The position numbers and the translations under genes were made by a program. DNA of 64,000 bases from assembly GCA_034231615.1 (NCBI GenBank), contig CM067302.1, positions 7,503,501-7,567,500 of the forward strand. Direction: 5' to 3'. Shown piece after piece: positions 12,004-25,008 of the stretch. The notes under the pieces were generated by a model, which saw only the letters and a program-made list of their open reading frames with translations, was not told the DNA's origin and made no database searches. Origin of the DNA: Meghimatium bilineatum. Taxonomy: Eukaryota; Mollusca; Gastropoda; Stylommatophora; Philomycidae. How positions within the stretch are numbered: the first letter of the stretch is position 1; each line of letters starts with the position of its first letter.

Positions 12004-12215
12004 GTAGTACGCTAGAATACACCATATTCGTGTGTCCAGACTGCAATTTCTGGTGTAGTAAGCTTCAGTACACCCAATTTGTGAGTAATATGCCATAGAA
12101 CACTGAGTTTTGACGTACTAAACAGCAAGAGACCTAATTTGTGTCTAATACGACAGTATTCTGACGTATTATGCTGCATTACAACGAAATGATGTATAAT
12201 AGGCCAGAATAGACT

Positions 12216-12237
12216 CACATCTAGTGTAGTTATCTTC
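12216..12237. repeat. Diverged D/E joint (founder-like copy in the left half)
   Basis: The usual AATTGAAGTGTAG then TAAGCTTC is replaced by CACATCTAGTGTAG then TTATCTTC, the strongest local divergence from the consensus in the array. This is the only copy left of 31 kb and is preceded by ATAGACT. The equivalent place in the first 1,483-bp copy (near 10733) is ordinary. Confidence 0.85.
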
Positions 12238-13004
12238 AGAACAATGAATTTGTGAGTAATATGCCAGAATACACCGAGTTCTAACGTAGTACGCTAGAAT
12301 ACACTAAATTCGTGTGTCCAGACTGCAATTTCTGGTGTAGTAAGCTGCAGTACACCCAATTTGTGATTAATATGCCATAGAACACTGAGTTTTGACGTAC
12401 TAAACAGCAAGAGACCTAATTTGTGTCTAATACGACAGTATTCTGACGTATTATGCTGCATTACAACGAAATGATGTATAATAGGCCAGAATAGACTCAA
12501 TTGAAGTGTAGTAAGCTTCAGAACAATGAATTTGTGAGTAATATGCCAGAATACACCGAGTTCTAACGTAGTACGCTAGAATACACTAAATTCGTGTGTC
12601 CACACTGCAATTTCTGGTGTAGTAAGCTGCAGTACACCCAATTTGTGATTAATATGCCATAGAACACTGAGTTTTGACGTACTAAACAGCAAGAGACCTA
12701 ATTTGTGTCTAATACGACAGTATTCTGACGTTTTATGCTGCATTACAACGAAATGATGTATAATAGGCCATAATACACTCAATTCAAGTGTAGTAAGCTG
12801 CAGTACACCCAATTTGTGAGTAATATGCCAGAATACACCGAGTTCTAACGTAGTACGCTAGAATACAATAAATTCGTGTGTCCAGACTGCAATTTCTGGT
12901 GTAGTAAGCTGCAGTACACCCAATTTGTGAGTAATAGGCCATAGAACACTGAGTTTTGACGTACTAAACAGCAAGAGACCTAATTTGTGTCTAATACGAC
13001 AGTT

Positions 13005-16000
13005 TTCTGACGTATTATGCTGCATTACAACGAAATGATGTATAATAGGCCAGAATAGACTCAATTGAAGTGTAGTAAGCTTCAGAACAATGAATTTGTG
13101 AGTAATATGCCAGAATACACCGAGTTCTAACGTAGTACGCTAGAATACACTAAATTCGTGTGTCCACACTGCAATTTCTGGTGTAGTAAGCTGCAGTACA
13201 CCCAATTTGTGATTAATATGCCATAGAACACTAAGTTTTGACGTACTAAACAGCAAGAGACCTAATTTGTGTATAATTCGCAAGTGTTCTGAGTTATTAA
13301 GCTGCAAAACAACGAAGTCATGTGTAACAGGCCAGAATACACTCAATTCAAGTGTAGTAAGCTGCAGTACACCGAATTTGTGAGTAATATGCCAGAATAC
13401 ACCGAGTTCTAACGTAGTACGCTAGAATACAATAAATTCGTGTGTCCAGACTGCAATTTCTGGTGTAGTAAGCTGCAGTACACCCAATTTGTGAGTAATA
13501 TGCCATAGAACACTGAGTTTTGACGTACTAAACAGCAAGAGACCTAATTTGTGTCTAATACGACAGTATTCTGACGTATTATGCTGCATTACAACGAAAT
13601 GATGTATAATAGGCCAGAATAGACTCAATTGAAGTGTAGTAAGCTTCAGAACAATGAATTTGTGAGTAATATGCCAGAATACACCGAGTTCTAACGTAGT
13701 ACGCTAGAATACACTAAATTCGTGTGTCCACACTGCAATTTCTGGTGTAGTAAGCTGCAGTACACCCAATTTGTGATTAATATGCCATAGAACACTAAGT
13801 TTTGACGTACTAAACAGCAAGAGACCTAATTTGTGTATAATTCGCCAGTGTTCTGAGTTATTAAGCTGCAAAACAACGAAGACATGTGTAACAGGCCAGA
13901 ATACACTCAATTCAAGTGTAGTAAGCTGCAGTACACCGAATTTGTGAGTAATATGCCACAAAACACTGAGTTCTAACGTAGTACGCTAGAAAACACCAAA
14001 TTCGTGTGTCCAGACTGCAATTTCTGGTGTAGTAAGCTGCAGTACACCCAATTTGTGAGTAATATGCCACAAAACACTGAGTTTTGACGTACTAAACAGC
14101 AAGAGATCTAATTTGTGTCTAATACGACAGTATTCTGACGTATTATGCTGCATTACAACGAAATGATGTATAATAGGCCAGAATAGACTCAATTGAATTG
14201 TAGTAAGCTTCAGAACAATGAATTTGTGAGTAATATGCCAGAATACACCGAGTTCTAACGTAGTACGCTAGAATACACTAAATTCGTGTGTCCAGACTGC
14301 AATTTCTGGTGTAGTAAGCTGCAGTACACCCAATTTGTGATTAATATGCCATAGAACACTAAGTTTTGACGTAATAAACAGCAAGAGACCTAATTTGTGT
14401 ATAATTCGCCAGTGTTCTGAGTTATTAAGCTGCAAAACAACGAAGTCATGTGTAACAGACCAGAATACACTCAATTCAAGTGTATTAAGCTGCAGTACAC
14501 CGAATTTGTGAGTAATATGCCACAAAACACTGAGTTCTAACGTAGTACGCTAGAAAACACCAAATACGTGTGTCCAGACTGCAATTTCTGGTGTAGTAAG
14601 CTGCAGTACACCCAATTTGTGAGTAATATGCCACAAAACACTGAGTTTTGACGTACTAAACAGCAAGAGACCTAATTTGTGTCTAATACGACAGTATTCT
14701 GACGTATTATGCTGCATTACAACGAAATGATGTATAATAGGCCAGAATAGACACAATTGAAGTGTAGTAAGCTTCAGAACAATGAATTTGTGAGTAATAT
14801 GCCAGAATACACCGAGTTCTAACGTAGTACGCTAGAATACACTAAATTCGTGTGTCCAGACTGCAATTTCTGGTGTAGTAAGCTGCAGTACACCCAATTT
14901 GTGATTAATATGCCATAGAACACTGAGTTTTGACGTACTAAACAGCAAGAGACCTAATTTGTGTCTAATACGACAGTATTCTGACGTTTTATGCTGCATT
15001 ACAACGAAATGATGTATAATAGGCCATAATACACTCAATTCAAGTGTAGTAAGCTGCAGTACACCCAATTTGTGAGTAATATGCCAGAATACACCGAGTT
15101 CTAACGTAGTACGCTAGAATACAATAAATTCGTGTGTCCAGACTGCAATTTCTGGTGTAGTAAGCTGCAGTACACCCAATTTGTGATTAATATGCCATAG
15201 AACACTGAGTTTTGACGTACTAAACAGCAAGAGACCTAATTTGTGTCTAATACGACAGTATTCTGACGTATTATGCTGCATTACAACGAAGTCATGTATA
15301 ATAGGCCAGAATAGACTCAATTGAAGTGTAGTAAGCTTCAGAACAATGAATTTGTGAGTAATATGCCAGAATACACCGAGTTCTAACGTAGTACGCTAGA
15401 ATACACTAAATTCGTGTGTCCACACTGCAATTTCTGGTGTAGTAAGCTGCAGTACACCCAATTTGTGATTAATATGCCATAGAACACTAAGTTTTGACGT
15501 ACTAAACAGCAAGAGACCTAATTTGTGTCTAATACGACAGTATTCTGACGTATTATGCTGCATTACAACGAAATGATGTATAATAGGCCAGAATAGACTC
15601 AATTGAAGTGTAGTAAGCTTCAGAACAATGAATTTGTGAGTAATATGCCAGAATACACCGAGTTCTAACGTAGTACGCTAGAATACACTAAATTCGTGTG
15701 TCCACACTGCAATTTCTGGTGTAGTAAGCTGCAGTACACCCAATTTGTGATTAATATGCCATAGAACACTAAGTTTTGACGTACTAAACAGCAAGAGACC
15801 TAATTTGTGTATAATTCGCCAGTGTTCTGAGTTATTAAGCTGCAAAACAACGAAGACATGTGTAACAGGCCAGAATACACTCAATTCAAGTGTAGTAAGC
15901 TGCAGTACACCGAATTTGTGAGTAATATGCCACAAAACACTGAGTTCTAACGTAGTACGCTAGAAAACACCAAATTCGTGTGTCCAGACTGCAATTTCTG

Positions 16001-19000
16001 GTGTAGTAAGCTGCAGTACACCCAATTTGTGAGTAATATGCCACAAAACACTGAGTTTTGACGTACTAAACAGCAAGAGACCTAATTTGTGTCTAATACG
16101 ACAGTATTCTGACGTATTATGCTGCATTACAACGAAATGATGTATAATAGGCCAGAATAGACTCAATTGAATTGTAGTAAGCTTCAGAACAATGAATTTG
16201 TGAGTAATATGCCAGAATACACCGAGTTCTAACGTAGTACGCTAGAATACACTAAATTCGTGTGTCCAGACTGCAATTTCTGGTGTAGTAAGCTGCAGTA
16301 CACCCAATTTGTGATTAATATGCCATAGAACACTGAGTTTTGACGTAATAAACAGCAAGAGACCTAATTTGTGTATAATTCGCCAGTGTTCTGAGTTATT
16401 AAGCTGCAAAACAACGAAGTCATGTGTAACAGACCAGAATACACTCAATTCAAGTGTAGTAAGCTGCAGTACACCGAATTTGTGAGTAATATGCCACAAA
16501 ACACTGAGTTCTAACGTAGTACGCTAGAAAACACCAAATACGTGTGTCCAGACTGCAATTTCTGGTGTAGTAAGCTGCAGTACACCCAATTTGTGATTAA
16601 TATGCCATAGAACACTAAGTTTTGACGTACTAAACAGCAAGAGACCTAATTTGTGTATAATTCGCCAGTGTTCTGAGTTATTAAGCTGCAAAACAACGAA
16701 GTCATGTGTAACAGGCCAGAATACACTCAATTCAAGTGTAGTAAGCTGCAGTACACCGAATTTGTGAGTAATATGCCACAAAACACTGAGTTCTAACGTA
16801 GTACGCTAGAAAACACCAAATTCGTGTGTCCAGACTGCAATTTCTGGTGTAGTAAGCTGCAGTACACCCAATTTGTGAGTAATATGCCACAAAACACTGA
16901 GTTTTGACGTACTAAACAGCAAGAGACCTAATTTGTGTCTAATACGACAGTATTCTGACGTATTATGCTGCATTACAACGAAATGATGTATAATAGGCCA
17001 GAATACACTCAATTCAAGTGTAGTACGCTGCAGTACACCCAATTTGTGAGTAATATGCCAGAATACACCGAGTTCTAACGTAGTACGCTAGAATACACTA
17101 AATTCGTGTGTCCAGACTGCAATTTCTGGTGTAGTAAGCTGCAGTACACCCAATTTGTGATTAATATGCCATAGAACACTGAGTTTTGACGTACTAAACA
17201 GCAAGAGACCTAATTTGTGTCTAATACGACAGTATTCTGACGTATTATGCTGCATTACAACGAAATGATGTATAATAGGCCAGAATAGACTCAATTGAAG
17301 TGTAGTAAGCTTCAGAACAATGAATTTGTGAGTAATATGCCAGAATACACCGAGTTCTAACGTAGTACGCTAGAATACACTAAATTCGTGTGTCCACACT
17401 GCAATTTCTGGTGTAGTAAGCTGCAGTACACCCAATTTGTGATTAATATGCCATAGAACACTAAGTTTTGACGTACTAAACAGCAAGAGACCTAATTTGT
17501 GTATAATTCGCAAGTGTTCTGAGTTATTAAGCTGCAAAACAACGAAGTCATGTGTAACAGGCCAGAATACACTCAATTCAAGTGTAGTAAGCTGCAGTAC
17601 ACCGAATTTGTGAGTAATATGCCAGAATACACCGAGTTCTAACGTAGTACGCTAGAATACAATAAATTCGTGTGTCCAGACTGCAATTTCTGGTGTAGTA
17701 AGCTGCAGTACACCCAATTTGTGAGTAATATGCCATAGAACACTGAGTTTTGACGTACTAAACAGCAAGAGACCTAATTTGTGTCTAATACGACAGTATT
17801 CTGACGTATTATGCTGCATTACAACGAAATGATGTATAATAGGCCAGAATAGACTCAATTGAAGTGTAGTAAGCTTCAGAACAATGAATTTGTGAGTAAT
17901 ATGCCAGAATACACCGAGTTCTAACGTAGTACGCTAGAATACACTAAATTCGTGTGTCCACACTGCAATTTCTGGTGTAGTAAGCTGCAGTACACCCAAT
18001 TTGTGATTAATATGCCATAGAACACTAAGTTTTGACGTACTAAACAGCAAGAGACCTAATTTGTGTATAATTCGCCAGTGTTCTGAGTTATTAAGCTGCA
18101 AAACAACGAAGACATGTGTAACAGGCCAGAATACACTCAATTCAAGTGTAGTAAGCTGCAGTACACCGAATTTGTGAGTAATATGCCACAAAACACTGAG
18201 TTCTAACGTAGTACGCTAGAAAACACCAAATTCGTGTGTCCAGACTGCAATTTCTGGTGTAGTAAGCTGCAGTACACCCAATTTGTGAGTAATATGCCAC
18301 AAAACACTGAGTTTTGACGTACTAAACAGCAAGAGATCTAATTTGTGTCTAATACGACAGTATTCTGACGTATTATGCTGCATTACAACGAAATGATGTA
18401 TAATAGGCCAGAATAGACTCAATTGAATTGTAGTAAGCTTCAGAACAATGAATTTGTGAGTAATATGCCAGAATACACCGAGTTCTAACGTAGTACGCTA
18501 GAATACACTAAATTCGTGTGTCCAGACTGCAATTTCTGGTGTAGTAAGCTGCAGTACACCCAATTTGTGATTAATATGCCATAGAACACTAAGTTTTGAC
18601 GTAATAAACAGCAAGAGACCTAATTTGTGTATAATTCGCCAGTGTTCTGAGTTATTAAGCTGCAAAACAACGAAGTCATGTGTAACAGACCAGAATACAC
18701 TCAATTCAAGTGTATTAAGCTGCAGTACACCGAATTTGTGAGTAATATGCCACAAAACACTGAGTTCTAACGTAGTACGCTAGAAAACACCAAATACGTG
18801 TGTCCAGACTGCAATTTCTGGTGTAGTAAGCTGCAGTACACCCAATTTGTGAGTAATATGCCACAAAACACTGAGTTTTGACGTACTAAACAGCAAGAGA
18901 CCTAATTTGTGTCTAATACGACAGTATTCTGACGTATTATGCTGCATTACAACGAAATGATGTATAATAGGCCAGAATAGACACAATTGAAGTGTAGTAA

Positions 19001-21741
19001 GCTTCAGAACAATGAATTTGTGAGTAATATGCCAGAATACACCGAGTTCTAACGTAGTACGCTAGAATACACTAAATTCGTGTGTCCAGACTGCAATTTC
19101 TGGTGTAGTAAGCTGCAGTACACCCAATTTGTGATTAATATGCCATAGAACACTGAGTTTTGACGTACTAAACAGCAAGAGACCTAATTTGTGTCTAATA
19201 CGACAGTATTCTGACGTTTTATGCTGCATTACAACGAAATGATGTATAATAGGCCATAATACACTCAATTCAAGTGTAGTAAGCTGCAGTACACCCAATT
19301 TGTGAGTAATATGCCAGAATACACCGAGTTCTAACGTAGTACGCTAGAATACAATAAATTCGTGTGTCCAGACTGCAATTTCTGGTGTAGTAAGCTGCAG
19401 TACACCCAATTTGTGATTAATATGCCATAGAACACTGAGTTTTGACGTACTAAACAGCAAGAGACCTAATTTGTGTCTAATACGACAGTATTCTGACGTA
19501 TTATGCTGCATTACAACGAAGTCATGTATAATAGGCCAGAATAGACTCAATTGAAGTGTAGTAAGCTTCAGAACAATGAATTTGTGAGTAATATGCCAGA
19601 ATACACCGAGTTCTAACGTAGTACGCTAGAATACACTAAATTCGTGTGTCCACACTGCAATTTCTGGTGTAGTAAGCTGCAGTACACCCAATTTGTGATT
19701 AATATGCCATAGAACACTAAGTTTTGACGTACTAAACAGCAAGAGACCTAATTTGTGTCTAATACGACAGTATTCTGACGTATTATGCTGCATTACAACG
19801 AAATGATGTATAATAGGCCAGAATAGACTCAATTGAAGTGTAGTAAGCTTCAGAACAATGAATTTGTGAGTAATATGCCAGAATACACCGAGTTCTAACG
19901 TAGTACGCTAGAATACACTAAATTCGTGTGTCCACACTGCAATTTCTGGTGTAGTAAGCTGCAGTACACCCAATTTGTGATTAATATGCCATAGAACACT
20001 AAGTTTTGACGTACTAAACAGCAAGAGACCTAATTTGTGTATAATTCGCCAGTGTTCTGAGTTATTAAGCTGCAAAACAACGAAGACATGTGTAACAGGC
20101 CAGAATACACTCAATTCAAGTGTAGTAAGCTGCAGTACACCGAATTTGTGAGTAATATGCCACAAAACACTGAGTTCTAACGTAGTACGCTAGAAAACAC
20201 CAAATTCGTGTGTCCAGACTGCAATTTCTGGTGTAGTAAGCTGCAGTACACCCAATTTGTGAGTAATATGCCACAAAACACTGAGTTTTGACGTACTAAA
20301 CAGCAAGAGACCTAATTTGTGTCTAATACGACAGTATTCTGACGTATTATGCTGCATTACAACGAAATGATGTATAATAGGCCAGAATAGACTCAATTGA
20401 ATTGTAGTAAGCTTCAGAACAATGAATTTGTGAGTAATATGCCAGAATACACCGAGTTCTAACGTAGTACGCTAGAATACACTAAATTCGTGTGTCCAGA
20501 CTGCAATTTCTGGTGTAGTAAGCTGCAGTACACCCAATTTGTGATTAATATGCCATAGAACACTGAGTTTTGACGTAATAAACAGCAAGAGACCTAATTT
20601 GTGTATAATTCGCCAGTGTTCTGAGTTATTAAGCTGCAAAACAACGAAGTCATGTGTAACAGACCAGAATACACTCAATTCAAGTGTAGTAAGCTGCAGT
20701 ACACCGAATTTGTGAGTAATATGCCACAAAACACTGAGTTCTAACGTAGTACGCTAGAAAACACCAAATACGTGTGTCCAGACTGCAATTTCTGGTGTAG
20801 TAAGCTGCAGTACACCCAATTTGTGATTAATATGCCATAGAACACTAAGTTTTGACGTACTAAACAGCAAGAGACCTAATTTGTGTATAATTCGCCAGTG
20901 TTCTGAGTTATTAAGCTGCAAAACAACGAAGTCATGTGTAACAGGCCAGAATACACTCAATTCAAGTGTAGTAAGCTGCAGTACACCGAATTTGTGAGTA
21001 ATATGCCACAAAACACTGAGTTCTAACGTAGTACGCTAGAAAACACCAAATTCGTGTGTCCAGACTGCAATTTCTGGTGTAGTAAGCTGCAGTACACCCA
21101 ATTTGTGAGTAATATGCCACAAAACACTGAGTTTTGACGTACTAAACAGCAAGAGACCTAATTTGTGTCTAATACGACAGTATTCTGACGTATTATGCTG
21201 CATTACAACGAAATGATGTATAATAGGCCAGAATACACTCAATTCAAGTGTAGTACGCTGCAGTACACCCAATTTGTGAGTAATATGCCAGAATACACCG
21301 AGTTCTAACGTAGTACGCTAGAATACACTAAATTCGTGTGTCCAGACTGCAATTTCTGGTGTAGTAAGCTGCAGTACACCCAATTTGTGATTAATATGCC
21401 ATAGAACACTGAGTTTTGACGTACTAAACAGCAAGAGACCTAATTTGTGTCTAATACGACAGTATTCTGACGTATTATGCTGCATTACAACGAAATGATG
21501 TATAATAGGCCAGAATAGACTCAATTGAAGTGTAGTAAGCTTCAGAACAATGAATTTGTGAGTAATATGCCAGAATACACCGAGTTCTAACGTAGTACGC
21601 TAGAATACACTAAATTCGTGTGTCCACACTGCAATTTCTGGTGTAGTAAGCTGCAGTACACCCAATTTGTGATTAATATGCCATAGAACACTAAGTTTTG
21701 ACGTACTAAACAGCAAGAGACCTAATTTGTGTATAATTCGC
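13005..21741. repeat. 4,230-bp tandem duplication (15 pentamers), two copies plus about 277 bp
   Basis: Position p matches p+4,230 from 13005 to 17511. Copy 1 is 13005-17234 and copy 2 is 17235-21464. Both carry rare marks: AGAGATCTA (near 14104 and 18334), GTGTATTAAGC (near 14480 and 18710), GAAGTCATGTATAA (near 15288 and 19518). I saw no difference in the stretches I compared, so the duplication is very recent or an assembly artefact. The length is exactly 15 x 282, so exchange occurred in register. Confidence 0.88.
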
Positions 21742-21968
21742 CAGTGTTCTGAGTTATTAAGCTGCAAAACAACGAAGACATGTGTAACAGGCCAGAATAC
21801 ACTCAATTCAAGTGTAGTAAGCTGCAGTACACCGAATTTGTGAGTAATATGCCACAAAACACTGAGTTCTAACGTAGTACGCTAGAAAACACCAAATTCG
21901 TGTGTCCAGACTGCAATTTCTGGTGTAGTAAGCTGCAGTACACCCAATTTGTGAGTAATATGCCACAA

Positions 21969-24900
21969 AACACTGAGTTTTGACGTACTAAACAGCAAGA
22001 GACCTAATTTGTGTCTAATACGACAGTATTCTGACGTTTTATGCTGCATTACAACGAAATGATGTATAATAGGCCATAATACACTCAATTCAAGTGTAGT
22101 AAGCTGCAGTACACCCAATTTGTGAGTAATATGCCAGAATACACCGAGTTCTAACGTAGTACGCTAGAATACAATAAATTCGTGTGTCCAGACTGCAATT
22201 TCTGGTGTAGTAAGCTGCAGTACACCCAATTTGTGAGTAATAGGCCATAGAACACTGAGTTTTGACGTACTAAACAGCAAGAGACCTAATTTGTGTCTAA
22301 TACGACAGTATTCTGACGTATTATGCTGCATTACAACGAAATGATGTATAATAGGCCAGAATAGACTCAATTGAAGTGTAGTAAGCTTCAGAACAATGAA
22401 TTTGTGAGTAATATGCCAGAATACACGGAGTTCTAACGTAGTACGCTAGAATACGCTAAATTCGTGTGTCCACACTGCAATTTCTGGTGTAGTAAGCTGC
22501 AGTACACCCAATTTGTGATTAATATGCCATAGAACACTAAGTTTTGACGTACTAAACAGCAAGAGACCTAATTTGTGTATAATTCGCCAGTGTTCTGAGT
22601 TATTAAGCTGCAAAACAACGAAGTCATGTGTAACAGGCCAGAATACACTCAATTCAAGTGAAGTAAGCTGCAGTACACCGAATTTGTGAGTAATATGCCA
22701 CAAAACACTGAGTTCTAACGTAGTACGCTAGAAAACACCAAATTCGTGTGTCCAGACTGCAATTTCTGGTGTAGTAAGCTGCAGTACACCCAATTTGTGA
22801 GTAATATGCCACAAAACACTGAGTTTTGACGTACTAAACAGCAAGAGACCTAATTTGTGTCTAATACGACAGTATTCTGACGTATTATGCTGCATTACAA
22901 CGAAATGATGTATAATAGGCCAGAATACACTCAATTCAAGTGTAGTACGCTGCAGTACACCCAATTTGTGAGTAATATGCCAGAATACACCGAGTTCTAA
23001 CGTAGTACGCTAGAATACACTAAATTCGTGTGTCCAGACTGCAATTTCTGGTGTAGTAAGCTGCAGTACACCCAATTTGTGATTAATATGCCATAGAACA
23101 CTGAGTTTTGACGTACTAAACAGCAAGAGACCTAATTTGTGTCTAATACGACAGTATTCTGACGTATTATGCTGCATTACAACGAAATGATGTATAATAG
23201 GCCAGAATAGACTCAATTGAAGTGTAGTAAGCTTCAGAACAATGAATTTGTGAGTAATATGCCAGAATACACCGAGTTCTAACGTAGTACGCTAGAATAC
23301 ACTAAATTCGTGTGTCCACACTGCAATTTCTGGTGTAGTAAGCTGCAGTACACCCAATTTGTGATTAATATGCCATAGAACACTAAGTTTTGACGTACTA
23401 AACAGCAAGAGACCTAATTTGTGTATAATTCGCAAGTGTTCTGAGTTATTAAGCTGCAAAACAACGAAGTCATGTGTAACAGGCCAGAATACACTCAATT
23501 CAAGTGTAGTAAGCTGCAGTACACCGAATTTGTGAGTAATATGCCAGAATACACCGAGTTCTAACGTAGTACGCTAGAATACAATAAATTCGTGTGTCCA
23601 GACTGCAATTTCTGGTGTAGTAAGCTGCAGTACACCCAATTTGTGAGTAATATGCCATAGAACACTGAGTTTTGACGTACTAAACAGCAAGAGACCTAAT
23701 TTGTGTCTAATACGACAGTATTCTGACGTATTATGCTGCATTACAACGAAATGATGTATAATAGGCCAGAATAGACTCAATTGAAGTGTAGTAAGCTTCA
23801 GAACAATGAATTTGTGAGTAATATGCCAGAATACACCGAGTTCTAACGTAGTACGCTAGAATACACTAAATTCGTGTGTCCACACTGCAATTTCTGGTGT
23901 AGTAAGCTGCAGTACACCCAATTTGTGATTAATATGCCATAGAACACTAAGTTTTGACGTACTAAACAGCAAGAGACCTAATTTGTGTATAATTCGCCAG
24001 TGTTCTGAGTTATTAAGCTGCAAAACAACGAAGACATGTGTAACAGGCCAGAATACACTCAATTCAAGTGTAGTAAGCTGCAGTACACCGAATTTGTGAG
24101 TAATATGCCACAAAACACTGAGTTCTAACGTAGTACGCTAGAAAACACCAAATTCGTGTGTCCAGACTGCAATTTCTGGTGTAGTAAGCTGCAGTACACC
24201 CAATTTGTGAGTAATATGCCACAAAACACTGAGTTTTGACGTACTAAACAGCAAGAGACCTAATTTGTGTCTAATACGACAGTATTCTAACGTATTATGC
24301 TGCATTACAACGAAATGATGTATAATAGGCCAGAATAGACTCAATTGAATTGTAGTAAGCTTCAGAACAATGAATTTGTGAGTAATATGCCAGAATACAC
24401 CGAGTTCTAACGTAGTACGCTAGAATACACTAAATTCGTGTGTCCAGACTGCAATTTCTGGTGTAGTAAGCTGCAGTACACCCAATTTGTGATTAATATG
24501 CCATAGAACACTGTTTTGACGTAATAAACAGCAAGAGACCTAATTTGTGTATAATTCGCCAGTGTTCTGAGTTATTAAGCTGCAAAACAACGAAGTCATG
24601 TGTAACAGACCAGAATACACTCAATTCAAGTGTAGTAAGCTGCAGTACACCGAATTTGTGAGTAATATGCCACAAAACACTGAGTTCTAACGTAGTACGC
24701 TAGAAAACACCAAATACGTGTGTCCAGACTGCAATTTCTGGTGTAGTAAGCTGCAGTACACCCAATTTGTGAGTAATATGCCACAAAACACTGAGTTTTG
24801 ACGTACTAAACAGCAAGAGACCTAATTTGTGTCTAATACGACAGTATTCTGACGTATTATGCTGCATTACAACGAAATGATGTATAATAGGCCAGAATAG

Positions 24901-25008
24901 ACACAATTGAAGTGTAGTAAGCTTCAGAACAATGAATTTGTGAGTAATATGCCAGAATACACCGAGTTCTAACGTAGTACGCTAGAATACACTAAATTCG
25001 TGTGTCCA
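21969..25008. repeat. Downstream copy of 1841-4880
   Basis: Offset 20,128 bp, with the same rare variants as the upstream partner (for example ACACGGAG near 22425 and CACTGTTTTG near 24510). Just left of it, 21600-21968 continues from the end of the 4,230-bp duplication. Confidence 0.85.

Larger units (their letters stand above)
10409..13148. repeat. 1,483-bp tandem duplication (copy 1 10409-11891, copy 2 11892-13148+)
   Basis: 1,483 equals five pentamers plus one 73-bp hybrid (10448 and 11931). Both copies share the rare ACCATATTCG. They differ by private changes: GCTTGAATA near 11093 in copy 1, AGTTTTCTG near 13002 in copy 2, and the diverged D/E joint at 12216, which is in copy 2 only. 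Confidence 0.8.

Noticed and set aside
12216-12237. Insertion of a mobile element at the diverged D/E joint
   Set aside because: The length change is only a few bases. There is no target-site duplication or inverted end, so divergence or conversion explains it better.
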